From: an uncultured Acidobacteriota bacterium
Lineage (GTDB): Bacteria > Acidobacteriota > Blastocatellia > RBC074
Direction of reading: 5' to 3'
Assembly (NCBI GenBank): GCA_902825875.1
Contig: CADECP010000008.1
Span: 124,001-188,000 of the forward strand
DNA: 64,000 nt
Below the pieces are notes generated by a model that was not told where the DNA came from, did not search any database, and saw only the letters and a list, made by a program, of their open reading frames with translations. The position numbers and the translations under genes were made by a program. Position 1 is the first letter of the stretch. Every line of letters begins with the position of its first letter. Of the stretch, positions 30,082-39,960 are shown one piece after another.

Positions 30082-30552
30082 TCAGCCTTTTCGGCGCTTC
30101 AGCCACAACACCAACAACGCCACAGTTCCACCAACAATATCTATCAAACTGTCATTGATCGAAGCCGTCCGCGAAGGAACAAACGATTGATGGTATTCGT
30201 CCAACAGCGCGTACGCGACAATCACCAACCACGCCGAAATCGCCCAACTCCAGCGCCAGCGAAGCGGATTTCCTGCCCGAAATGCCCTGAACAGCATCAA
30301 CGCCAGCAAACCGTATTCGGTGAAATGAGCGACTTTGCGAACGGCAAAATGAATCGGGCGAAACTGTTCGTAAGTCAGATCGTGGAAAACCCAGTGAACC
30401 ATGTCGTACAGCAACGACCCCGTGCGTTCGCCGGAAAACGAGCCAGTCGAAAAAAAGAAAATGGCCGCCATCCAGGTAAGTGGTGGCAGCCAATAGAATA
30501 ATTTTGAGTTTTGGATTTTGGATTTTGGATTTTCTGTTTTGATTCTGCTCAT
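30082..30552 (-). CDS. VanZ-family membrane protein
   Basis: 156 residues with four TM segments. The family core is visible: WMAAIFFFSTGSFSG, HFAVRKVAHFTEYGLLALMLFRAF and AYALLDEYHQSFVPSRTASINDSLID. VanZ proteins can lower teicoplanin sensitivity, but most have no assigned role. The ATG at 30552 has AGGAAG eight bases upstream, and the first 17 or so residues (ENPKSKIQNSKL) are translated from the right arm of the palindromic element at 30505-30598. It is the last gene of the ATP synthase transcript. Confidence 0.88.
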   Translation of the reverse strand: MSRIKTENPKSKIQNSKLFYWLPPLTWMAAIFFFSTGSFSGERTGSLLYDMVHWVFHDLTYEQFRPIHFAVRKVAHFTEYGLLALMLFRAFRAGNPLRWRWSWAISAWLVIVAYALLDEYHQSFVPSRTASINDSLIDIVGGTVALLVLWLKRRKG

Positions 30553-30598
30553 TACTGCAACTTCCTTAAATTCAGAATCAAAAATCCAAAATCAAGAA
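30505..30598. repeat. Palindromic word-repeat element between atpG and VanZ gene
   Basis: The word is TTTTGGA (three tandem copies of GGATTTT). The left arm (30505-30546) and right arm (about 30571-30598) are imperfect complements. It abuts the atpG stop codon at 30599. On the transcribed strand the loop holds the VanZ ribosome site and ATG, while the far arm encodes the VanZ N-terminus. Confidence 0.78.
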
Positions 30599-31486
30599 TT
30601 ACAAAGCCTCAGCGCCGCTGACGACTTCGATGATTTCGCGCGTGATTTTCGCCTGACGCACGCGGTTCATCACCAGCGTCAGTTTATCAATCACTTCCGA
30701 AGCGTTTTTCGACGCGGAATCCATGGCGGTCATACGCGCGCCAAGTTCCGAAGCTACAGATTCCAGCAGAGCGTGGTAAATCTGATTTTCGATCAGCTTC
30801 GGCAGCAATTCGCTGTAAATCACTTGCGGCGGCTGTTCGTACAAATAATCAATCAGAACGTCAGTCTGACCGGCTTCGACTTCGTCGCGGCCAATCGGCA
30901 GCAACTGTTCGACCACAGGACGTTGCGAAAGCGCCGATTTGAATTCGTTGTACAGCAGGTAAACGCGATCAACAGGTTTTTCGTCCGACTTGTAATCGGC
31001 AACCAAGGCCTGACCAATTTCAACCACGTCGGTAACACTGACTTTGCCTGAACCGGTGATGCCGATGTGTTCGCGCCGGACCGTCACCGGACGACGGCGA
31101 AAATAATCGCAACCTTTGCGACCGATCAACACCAACTCAACATCTTTGTCGGTGTTCTGCCGCAAAAACTCCTGAGCGGCTTTGACCAGATTGGTATTGA
31201 AACCTCCGCACAGACCTTTGTCGGCAGTAACCAGCGCCAGCACCACACGTTCTTTGTGCCCTTCCTGGCGTTCGTGCCCGACCAGCAGCGGGTCGCGGTA
31301 ATCGGGCGAACGGCGAGCCGCATCGCCCAAAATCTGCAACATCTTGTTCGTGTACGGACGCGCAGCAGTCACGCGCTCGGTTGCTTTGCGCAAACGGGCA
31401 GCCGAAACCATTTTCATGGCTTTGGTGATCTGCCGCATATTTTTGACGGCGCGAACTCGCCGCCGTAAATCCTGAACACTAGGCAT
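30599..31486 (-). CDS. atpG: ATP synthase gamma subunit
   Basis: Central rotor shaft of F1. N-terminal MPSVQDLRRRVRAVKNMRQITKAMKMVSAARLRKA and C-terminal MTAMDSASKNASEVIDKLTLVMNR... are the coiled-coil termini that enter the alpha3beta3 head; LVTADKGLCGGFNTN is the middle-domain signature. Length 295 is usual. AGAGGA precedes the ATG. It follows atpA by 33 nt. No atpD or atpC follows, unlike the usual order. Confidence 0.96.
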   Translation of the reverse strand: MPSVQDLRRRVRAVKNMRQITKAMKMVSAARLRKATERVTAARPYTNKMLQILGDAARRSPDYRDPLLVGHERQEGHKERVVLALVTADKGLCGGFNTNLVKAAQEFLRQNTDKDVELVLIGRKGCDYFRRRPVTVRREHIGITGSGKVSVTDVVEIGQALVADYKSDEKPVDRVYLLYNEFKSALSQRPVVEQLLPIGRDEVEAGQTDVLIDYLYEQPPQVIYSELLPKLIENQIYHALLESVASELGARMTAMDSASKNASEVIDKLTLVMNRVRQAKITREIIEVVSGAEAL

Positions 31487-31519
31487 AATGTCCTCTGGCT
31501 TTTTTCAATCTGAAAGCCG

Positions 31520-33137
<1,618 letters not shown>

Positions 33138-33138
<1 letters not shown>

Positions 33139-33680
33139 TATGCATTCATCAGGCGCTGTTTCATCTGCGCCAATTGACTCTTGATCGAACCGTCGTAAAC
33201 CACGCTGCCAATGCGTGTCACAACTCCGCCGATGATGCCGGGATCAGTGCGAAATTGCAGCCGCACTTGTTTGCCCGTCGCCGCTTTCAGTTTGTCGGCC
33301 AGCATGGTTTCTTCCTGCTGACTGATGTCGCGCGCGGTGATGATTTCCGCCGAAACGATATTCGTCCGAGCATCCAGTTCGCGCGCCAAAGCTTTAAGCA
33401 TTTGATCCAGATTGTGCAGCCTGGAATTGTCCAGCAACAACTTCAAGAAGTTGTTTGAAGTTTGCCGTAATTGCAGTTTCGCCAGCAGATCGCTCAACAC
33501 GGCGCGTTTGCGTTCGCCCGAAAGCACCGGACTGGCAAACACGTCACGCAATTGATCGTGACCGATCATCATCGAACAAAAACTGTTCAATTCGGCGACA
33601 ACTTCGTTCATTTCGCCGCGCTCTGTGATGACATCGGCCAGAGCGCGTGCATACCGATTGGCAATGGTGGTTACACTCAT
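33138..33680 (-). CDS. atpH: ATP synthase delta subunit
   Basis: Peripheral-stalk clamp that joins the b/b' stalk to the top of F1. [22 protein letters not shown], a helical N-terminal domain, and the C-terminal [32 protein letters not shown] (shown here as a motif span near residues 138-170) are family signatures in this 180-residue protein. It lies between atpF and atpA, with palindromic elements on both sides. Confidence 0.94.
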
Positions 33681-33686
33681 AATTTT

Positions 33687-33739
33687 CTGTTCACTGTTCG
33701 CAGTTCGCAGTTCTGGTTTACTGTGAACTGCGAACTCAG
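33687..33739. repeat. Palindromic word-repeat element between atpF and atpH
   Basis: CGCAGTT words: the left arm (33687-33713, two tandem copies) complements the right arm (33721-33739). It overlaps the atpF stop codon at 33736-33738. Confidence 0.72.
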
Positions 33740-34290
33740 CTTACTTTGCTCATTTCTTCGCCCATACGAGCCAGCAGTTTCGCGTCATCTTCGGGCTTCA
33801 ATTCTTTGCGAATCATCTGTTCGGCCAGATCAACCGACTTGGTTGCGGCGAATTCGCGCAGTTCAGACATTGCAATCTGTTTGGCAGATTCGATTTCGCG
33901 CTGCGAACTTTGGCGAATCTTTTCGATGTCGCGTTTGGCCTCGTTTTCCAAACGCTCGCGTTCGGCGACGGCTTCTCGTTGAGCCTGCGATTTGATGTCG
34001 GCGATTTCCGCATCCAACCGGCTCAACCGCGCATCCAGATCGGCCATTTTGGCGGCAGCGGCTTCTTTTTCTTTGGCGGCCTGTTGCAACGTGGCACGTA
34101 CTTCAGCCAGCCGAGTCGAGAAAAACTCTTTGGCGGGTTTTCTCAGCACCCAGAACAAAAACGCCAGAAAGATGGTCAGGTTGAACAGTTTGGAAATGGC
34201 AGCCATTCCAGCGCCGCCCGAAAGCAGGATCGGAAACATTTCTGCAAGAACTGGAACGAAAAGAGCGGATAAAAAAGTAGTGGTCATCAT
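33736..34290 (-). CDS. atpF: ATP synthase subunit b
   Basis: Peripheral stalk subunit: one TM helix (residues about 30-50, [19 protein letters not shown]) followed by a long Ala/Glu/Arg coiled coil and EQMIRKEL near the end. Residues 1-28 add a second hydrophobic stretch ([18 protein letters not shown]), perhaps a signal-like extension. It starts 6 nt after the b' gene. 184 residues. Confidence 0.9.
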   Translation of the reverse strand: MMTTTFLSALFVPVLAEMFPILLSGGAGMAAISKLFNLTIFLAFLFWVLRKPAKEFFSTRLAEVRATLQQAAKEKEAAAAKMADLDARLSRLDAEIADIKSQAQREAVAERERLENEAKRDIEKIRQSSQREIESAKQIAMSELREFAATKSVDLAEQMIRKELKPEDDAKLLARMGEEMSKVS

Positions 34291-34296
34291 TGTTGC

Positions 34297-34764
34297 TCAA
34301 TTCCCTCCGGCGCTGATTGGGCGATGCAAAATCTGAGACGAAATCACAGCAGCCATTGCTCTGGCTTCGCCTTCCAAATTGGCTTTGGCGTCGGCGGTCT
34401 GTTTGGAAATATCTTCGCGCGCGGCGGCAATTTGTTTGGCGGTTTCGGCTTTGACCTGAGCAGCCATTTCGGATCGAGCAGTCTGCGCTTCGCGGCGTTG
34501 CGTTTCCATAAACTGATACGCTTCGGCGCGCGCCGATTGAATCTGCTGCTCGTATTTGCCGAGCCGCTCTTCGTATTGCGCCAACAACTGTTTGGCTTCG
34601 GACAAACGCCCCGCGCCGAGCCGTTCGCGCTCATCCAACACCTGATTGATGGGTTTGAACAACGTGCGGTTGAGAATGAAGATCAGGACAAAGATGGAAA
34701 TGAAGACGACTAAAAACGATCCATCAATGCTCAGTACACTACCCGCCAAGGCAAGGACAATCAC
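34297..34764 (-). CDS. ATP synthase subunit b' (second b-type subunit)
   Basis: TM helix at residues about 15-33 ([18 protein letters not shown]) then [15 protein letters not shown], the b/b' hinge, and a coiled coil to the end; 155 residues. Having separate b and b' genes is known from cyanobacteria, alphaproteobacteria and acidobacteria. The start is GTG at 34764 with GAGAGGAG about 12 nt upstream. First gene of the operon b'-b-delta-alpha-gamma. The membrane a and c subunits are not in this window. Confidence 0.9.
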   Translation of the reverse strand: MIVLALAGSVLSIDGSFLVVFISIFVLIFILNRTLFKPINQVLDERERLGAGRLSEAKQLLAQYEERLGKYEQQIQSARAEAYQFMETQRREAQTARSEMAAQVKAETAKQIAAAREDISKQTADAKANLEGEARAMAAVISSQILHRPISAGGN

Positions 34765-34940
34765 AGTCGAAGGCCGCTCCTCTCAGAAAATTTTGCTGCA
34801 CAATCAGCAATAGCGATAAGAATTGCGTTGAATTTAAGGGCGGATAAGTAGCACATCATTTCACAATACGTCAAATTCGGTTTGGTTCGCACGGGTTCAA
34901 CTGAACAAATAGTCCTGCCCGGCTTGGCTGAAAATGATTT

Positions 34941-34989
34941 CGGGCTGTGCGCCGATCAAGGAAGGTTCCGTTGATCGGCGCACAGCCCG
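34941..34989 (-). terminator. Strong hairpin downstream of the Gly-rich protein gene
   Basis: Perfect 19-bp stem (34941-34959 with 34971-34989) with an 11-nt loop. It lies 40 nt beyond the 35030 gene stop on the minus strand; the following bases on that strand (AAATCATTTT) are only moderately T-rich. It separates this gene from the ATP synthase operon. Confidence 0.7.
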
Positions 34990-35029
34990 GTTGAAAGGAT
35001 GACTTTAGATTCAGACGAAGGAAATTCGA

Positions 35030-35566
35030 TTATGGGCGACCGCCGCCGGGTCCGCCACCAGGGCCGCCGCCGAAGCCGCCATCGCGTCCGCCGTGTCCAG
35101 CCAGAGAACGAACAATTCCCAGAACGCGTTCGCCGAACTTGGTTTTCAGCGGTTCAAGCTGGCCGCCGTTGTTCAAATTGGCCAGCACGGCAATTTCAAA
35201 TCTTGCCTGCAAATCCAATCGAGCCTTGCTCAACACTGCGATGCGATTGGCGATGACCGTCGCTTGCGCGGCAGCTTCGGTTGCATTGCCAGCCAGAATC
35301 GCTGCGTTGTACGCATCCTGCGCGGCTTCCAACTCGGCATCCGGTTCGTCCGGTTGCGCGTCACGGTAAGCCGTAATCAAGGCGGTCAGTTCGGTTTCCT
35401 GCGCGGTAGTCAACGCCGGAGCATTGGCTTCGGTGATGGCACGTTTCAAAAACGACAACGGGTCGCGCGTCGGGCGCTGCGGTTGAGCAAAAGCCGTCGT
35501 CACGCTGAGCGCAATCGCGCACAGCAACATCATCGAAGCGCCAATCCATTTCACTTGTTGTTTCAT
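35030..35566 (-). CDS. Exported helical protein with Gly-rich C-terminus
   Basis: 178 residues with a signal peptide (residues 1-27, MMLLCAIALSVTTAFAQ). The middle is helical with Ala/Glu repeats (ALTTAQETELTALITAYRDAQ), loosely reminiscent of LTXXQ/Spy-CpxP periplasmic proteins. The last 20 residues are Gly-rich (GGFGGGPGGGPGGG). Function unknown; an envelope-stress or metal-binding chaperone is possible. AAGGAG precedes the ATG. A structured leader precedes it (35607-35686). Confidence 0.72.
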   Translation of the reverse strand: MKQQVKWIGASMMLLCAIALSVTTAFAQPQRPTRDPLSFLKRAITEANAPALTTAQETELTALITAYRDAQPDEPDAELEAAQDAYNAAILAGNATEAAAQATVIANRIAVLSKARLDLQARFEIAVLANLNNGGQLEPLKTKFGERVLGIVRSLAGHGGRDGGFGGGPGGGPGGGRP

Positions 35567-35909
35567 ATTCGTTTGTACTCCTTATTCAGTGCTTGTTTTC
35601 TTAAAAGCGCGTTTCACCGCCCAAGCGGCAATCAAAGCTTTTTGATTTCAATTCAACCGCTCCCCTTACAGAGCCGTGAAACGCGCCAACCGGGAAGATC
35701 AATGCGAATCGTGACCTTCGCCATCTGCATTGGCAATGACCGTGCCGCAAGTTTGCCGAAAGGCGAAACTCGCCCGAAGCACTGTGTTTATTGACGCTTT
35801 GCGATGTCAGGCTGTTTGGTGCAGGAGCTTGAAGAATAACTGGCGTGGCAAAAACCGACGACAAGTTTGATGAACCAGCCGATGTTCTGTGGCGAAGATG
35901 CACAAAGGC
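35567..35909. other. 343-bp gene-free stretch upstream of the exported protein
   Basis: No supported gene; a minus frame at 35601-35903 lacks a ribosome site and motifs. It holds the structured leader at 35607-35686 and otherwise nothing I can identify. Confidence 0.5.
35607..35686 (-). promoter_or_regulatory. Four-way-junction-like structured leader
   Basis: An 11-bp perfect outer stem GCGCGTTTCAC (35607-35617) / GTGAAACGCGC (35676-35686) encloses three smaller hairpins: CCGC/GCGG (35617-35628), ATCAAA/TTTGAT (about 35631-35646) and GCTC/GAGC (about 35659-35674). It lies about 40 nt before the 35030 gene's ATG, in the position of a riboswitch or protein-binding leader. No known class is recognised. 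Confidence 0.4.
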
Positions 35910-38372
35910 TTAGGCGAGTCGGATGGTAAACGTTGAACCAACTCCGGGAGTGCTTTCGACCGTTATTTGCCCGCCGTGCTGTTCGACGATTTCTTTGACC
36001 AGCGACAATCCCAACCCCGTTCCGACGACGTTCGACGAAGCGTCGCGTTCAAGGCGGAAAAACTTTTCAAAGATTCGTTGCTGCGCTTCAGGCGGAATCC
36101 CGAAGCCTTGATCTTTGATGCGAATGACCAGTTGGTTTTGGCTGCGTTCGGCAGAAACGATGACTTCGGTTTCGGGCGGACTGTATTTGATGGCGTTGCT
36201 GAGCAAATTGCTGATGGCTTGAGTCATCAATTGCGCGTCAGCTTTAAGTTCAGGCAGGTTGGGTTCGATTTGCGAACTCAGTTTGATGCGGCGTTCGGCG
36301 GCAAAGACAGACAGTTTGCGAAGGCAGTCTGCAATCAATTCCTGGCAATTCACCGGCGACAAACGCAACGCCTGAGCGCCGGATTCCAGCCGCGTCAAAT
36401 CCAGATACCGATTGATCGTTTCGCCCAAGCGCACGGCTTCGGAATTGATAAGCCCCAGCATTTCGCGCGATTCGTCGGCGGCCACAGGGAATTTCAACAA
36501 CACATCGCTCAAGCCTTGAATCGAAGTCAGCGGCGTTCGCAGTTCGTGCGAAACCAGTTGCAGAGTTTCGGTTTTGATTCGATCCAACTCGACTCGTTTG
36601 GTGATGTCCGAAATCAAAGCCACGACTCCCAACGCCGTGTCTGTAGCCTGCGCGTCAGTAAGGGCTTGGGGAGCCAAGTCAAAGCCCTCCCTTACGGTCG
36701 GGTTACTGACACCAGAGGAGGTCAACGCCGACAGCAACAACGAAAAGTAGCGCGTTTCGGGCGATGGAGTTTCAAATTCAAGTTGCGCGCTGTTGCCGCT
36801 GAGCGCCACAGCAATCGCTTCGTTCAACCGTTGAGCATCCAGCTTTCCACGCGCGGCCAAAAACTCCGCGAAGTATTTGCCGGTCAATTCCTGTTCTTCG
36901 CAATTGAACAGTTGTTGGGCTTCGAGGTTGGCAAACACGATTCGCCCGTTCAGGTCTGCCACCAAGACGGCTTCGTCCATGCTGGACAGAATGCGATTGA
37001 TGAATCCCATTCGCGCCAGCAACTGCGTGGTCAAATCGTCCACCGCGCGCAGCTTCCACGCCAGCGGTTGAGGCAAAAATTGATCGGCGGCGAAATCGTT
37101 TTGCGCGCCGGAATTCGGCGAAAGAAAGCTTTGCTGGCTGCTGACCAGCGCCGCCAGCTTGGTGTCGAGTTCGCGGCTGGCGTTGAGCGAACGATTCCAC
37201 AACAGCGGAATGACTACGGCAAACCCGGTCAGCATTGCTGGCAGCGGCGGAACGATTTGCCAGCGGCTGAATGCCGCAAAGCTGCCAATCAAAATCGCCA
37301 ATAAAATCAGGCCTAAGCTCAGCAATTGTCGCCTACCATCAAAACGTCGAACCGTCCACGCCGACAACAGAATCACCCCCAACGCCACAGCAAACGCCAG
37401 CCAATCCGGCAAGCTTCGCAAAGCCAGTTGGCGGCGAATGGTGTTGATGATGTTGGCGTGAATTTCAACGCCGGGCATTTCCTGACCGCCTTCGCGCCGG
37501 GCTGTGCTGAAGTTCATAAACGGCACAACGCGCGAATCTCCCATCGAAGCCGCCGTCGCTCCGATCAGGACAATCTTTCCGGCAAAAGCTTCCGGCTCGA
37601 TTTTGCCTTCGATCAAGTCGGCAATGCTGACGGTTGTGAACGATCCCGTCGGCCCGGCGAAGTTAATCAGCATTTCGTTTTGGCGAACTATGCTGACACC
37701 CGGAATCGTGGGCGCTGAAGATTCGTCGCGCACAGGAATTCGGTGAGTCCCAAACATCAATGCGCCTGCTTGCTCTTCGATGGTTTCGTCGGGAATGCGT
37801 TCGGCCAATCGAATGACTTCGGTGCTCAAAGCCCACAATCGGTCGGCGCGGTCGTCGGCTTTGGTCAGTTGAATGCTACGCGCCATTCCGTCTACGCCGG
37901 GAGAAATGTGCGCGTGGCCGATGGCTTGGGCGGCGTTGGCGAATTCGGGAATTGGGCGGAGCCACGCGGTGCTGTTGGCGGTTTCGTAAAGCTGGGCTGG
38001 CAACACTATGCGGCCATTGTGAGCAATCGCCGTCGCCAATCGGCGGTCGTCTTCGGGCGCAGAGGCTTCGGAATAAATGACATCCAAACCGATGGCGAGC
38101 GGCTTGGCTTCGGTCAGCGTTTCGATTGCCGCGGCCATCACCGAACGAGGCCACGGCCACGAACCGAAGCGAGTGCTCAAACTCTGCAAGCTGTGATCGT
38201 CAATCGCCACGATCACGATGTCGTTGGGCGAATCAAGCGCGCCTCGCAACCGAAACAACACGTTCAACGAAGCCGACGACAGCAAAGGCACAAACCACGT
38301 CACCACGACGACCAGCACAATGCTGACGCAAAGAATTGTCGTCGTGCGAATGAATTGAAAACGATTGGGCAT
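35910..38372 (-). CDS. CHASE2-domain sensor histidine kinase
   Basis: Membrane sensor kinase of about 820 residues. Order: TM near residue 15-35, extracytoplasmic CHASE2 (IVIVAIDDHSLQSLSTRFGSW, ATAIAHNGRIVLPAQ, IVLIGATAASMGDSRVVP), three TM helices around residues 325-400, PAS domain (VLVADLNGRIVFANLEAQQLF), HisKA with LVSHELRTPLTSIQG (phospho-His about 609), and HATPase with AISNLLSNAIKYS and IKDQGFGIPPEAQ. I start at the ATG at 38372; the 14 residues that a start at 38414 would add come from the repeat element. It pairs with the sigma-54 regulator just upstream. The ligand is unknown. Confidence 0.92.
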   Translation of the reverse strand: MPNRFQFIRTTTILCVSIVLVVVVTWFVPLLSSASLNVLFRLRGALDSPNDIVIVAIDDHSLQSLSTRFGSWPWPRSVMAAAIETLTEAKPLAIGLDVIYSEASAPEDDRRLATAIAHNGRIVLPAQLYETANSTAWLRPIPEFANAAQAIGHAHISPGVDGMARSIQLTKADDRADRLWALSTEVIRLAERIPDETIEEQAGALMFGTHRIPVRDESSAPTIPGVSIVRQNEMLINFAGPTGSFTTVSIADLIEGKIEPEAFAGKIVLIGATAASMGDSRVVPFMNFSTARREGGQEMPGVEIHANIINTIRRQLALRSLPDWLAFAVALGVILLSAWTVRRFDGRRQLLSLGLILLAILIGSFAAFSRWQIVPPLPAMLTGFAVVIPLLWNRSLNASRELDTKLAALVSSQQSFLSPNSGAQNDFAADQFLPQPLAWKLRAVDDLTTQLLARMGFINRILSSMDEAVLVADLNGRIVFANLEAQQLFNCEEQELTGKYFAEFLAARGKLDAQRLNEAIAVALSGNSAQLEFETPSPETRYFSLLLSALTSSGVSNPTVREGFDLAPQALTDAQATDTALGVVALISDITKRVELDRIKTETLQLVSHELRTPLTSIQGLSDVLLKFPVAADESREMLGLINSEAVRLGETINRYLDLTRLESGAQALRLSPVNCQELIADCLRKLSVFAAERRIKLSSQIEPNLPELKADAQLMTQAISNLLSNAIKYSPPETEVIVSAERSQNQLVIRIKDQGFGIPPEAQQRIFEKFFRLERDASSNVVGTGLGLSLVKEIVEQHGGQITVESTPGVGSTFTIRLA

Positions 38373-38381
38373 TGTCTTCTC

Positions 38382-38453
38382 GCTGGGAGCGCGGGCGCCT
38401 CGCCTGCGCTTCATTGGCTATTCAATCGCAGGCGGGACGCCTGCGATCCCAGC
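38382..38453. repeat. GC-rich palindrome overlapping regulator 3' end and kinase 5' end
   Basis: Arms of about 31 nt (38382-38412 and 38423-38453) built from GCGGGCGCCTCGCCTGCG-like words, nearly perfect complements around a 10-nt loop. The right arm encodes the last residues of the response regulator (AGIAGVPPAIE); the left arm would encode the extended kinase N-terminus. Same architecture as the other elements but GC-rich. Confidence 0.8.
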
Positions 38454-39803
38454 ATCCAGGTAACGATAAATTGTGCGGCGATCTATGCCCAGCAATTCAG
38501 CCGCGCGCGATTTGTTGCCGTCGTTTTCTGAAAGAATCAATTGCACATATCGGCGTTCCAGTTCGGCCAAACTTGGGCGGTCATCAATCAGCGAAACGCT
38601 GGGAGCCGCAATCACAGCCGATGGCGGAGCGGCGCGTTCAACAATTCGCTGCGGCAAATCGTTGATCGTAATCAATCGGTCAGCGCAAACGGCTGCGGCG
38701 TGTTCGATGGTGTTTTCCAGTTCGCGCACGTTGCCCGGCCACGAATACCGCGCCAGCAAATCCACTGCGTCTTCGCCAATGCGAATCTGTTCGCCGTGCT
38801 GACGTTCGTACTTTTTCAAAAAGTGATGAGCCAGCAAGGCCACGTCATCGGCTCCGCGTTGGCGAAGCGGCGGCAGATTGATTGTCAAAACGCTCAGCCG
38901 GTAAAACAAATCAGCGCGAAACTCATTGCGATTGGCCATCTCTTCCAGATTGACGTTGGTTGCGCCGATGACGCGCACGTCAATTTTACGGGCTTCGCGG
39001 CTGCCAATGCGGCGAACTTCTTTTTCCTGCAAGACGCGCAACAAACTGGCTTGAAAGGATTGAGTCGTGCCGCTCAGTTCATCCAAAAAAATCGTGCCGC
39101 CTTCGGTGGATTCAAACAATCCGGCGCGGTCTGTGGCTGCGCCGGTGAAGCTGCCTTTGATGTAGCCAAACAGTTCTGATTCCAACAGAGTTTCAGTCAT
39201 CGCCGAACAATTGACGGCAGTGAACGGGCGATTGGCGCGTGCGCTGTTGTTGTGAATGGCGCGGGCGATGAGTTCTTTGCCCGTGCCTGATTCACCTTCA
39301 ATTAGCACAGTTGCGTTGGTTCGCGCGGCGTGAGCCGTCAGCTTGTAAGCGCGAACCATTTGCGGGCTGTGGCCGATCAATCCCGAAGCTGAAAAATCAT
39401 GCGATGGATCGGGGCTGACGGCTTCAGCCGTAGTCGCGTGTTGAGCCGCGCGGCTGACTATGGAAAGCACTTCGTCAATGTTGAACGGCTTGGCGATGAA
39501 ATCGAATGCGCCTTCTTCGACGGCCTGCATGGCGATTTCCAGCGAGCCTTGCGCGGTGACGGCTATGATTTTGGTGTCGGGGCTGAAGCGGCGAAATTCG
39601 CGCACAACTTCCAGGCCGGTGATGTCCGGCATGTAAATATCCGTCAGCACCACGTCGAAGCGTTTGCCCTGCCCCATAGCAATGGCTTCGCGTCCGCAGG
39701 TGGCGGCGGTTACGTCATAACCGCTCATTCGCAGCGGAACTTCCAACGCCATACGTGCGCCGCGTTCGTCATCCACGACCAGAATTTTGCTCGGTTGAGT
39801 CAA
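38418..39803 (-). CDS. Sigma-54-dependent response regulator (NtrC family)
   Basis: Transcription activator of RpoN promoters. Receiver domain (KILVVDDERGARMAL, phospho-Asp in VVLTDIYMPDITG, Lys in FIAKPF), AAA+ domain (IEGESGTGKELIARAIH Walker A, FLDELSGTTQ Walker B, RADLFYRLSVL, WPGNVRELENTIEHA), and a Fis-type HTH (NKSRAAELLGIDRRTIYRYL). The sigma-54 contact loop reads GSFTGA instead of GAFTGA. I chose a TTG at 39803 preceded by GAAAGGAAA; the longer frame to 39863 adds a non-homologous tail. The C-terminal eleven residues come from the palindrome at 38382-38453. Cognate partner of the CHASE2 kinase. Confidence 0.93.
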   Translation of the reverse strand: MTQPSKILVVDDERGARMALEVPLRMSGYDVTAATCGREAIAMGQGKRFDVVLTDIYMPDITGLEVVREFRRFSPDTKIIAVTAQGSLEIAMQAVEEGAFDFIAKPFNIDEVLSIVSRAAQHATTAEAVSPDPSHDFSASGLIGHSPQMVRAYKLTAHAARTNATVLIEGESGTGKELIARAIHNNSARANRPFTAVNCSAMTETLLESELFGYIKGSFTGAATDRAGLFESTEGGTIFLDELSGTTQSFQASLLRVLQEKEVRRIGSREARKIDVRVIGATNVNLEEMANRNEFRADLFYRLSVLTINLPPLRQRGADDVALLAHHFLKKYERQHGEQIRIGEDAVDLLARYSWPGNVRELENTIEHAAAVCADRLITINDLPQRIVERAAPPSAVIAAPSVSLIDDRPSLAELERRYVQLILSENDGNKSRAAELLGIDRRTIYRYLDAGIAGVPPAIE

Positions 39804-39960
39804 AGATTTCCTTTCGAATTTTGTTGGGTTTCGTTTTCCGCAGAACCGGCAGACGCTCGCCAATCATCTACACGGATCAAAGATGTATAGTCATTGCTGA
39901 TCCGATGTCCACTTTCCATGAATTGCCTCGAAATCTCATTCGGTTATCCGGACAGTTTTT

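Noticed and set aside
35607-35686. tRNA gene in the cloverleaf-like element
   Set aside because: Outer stem is 11 bp, no TTC-type T arm and no anticodon loop of seven bases; kept only as a structured leader.
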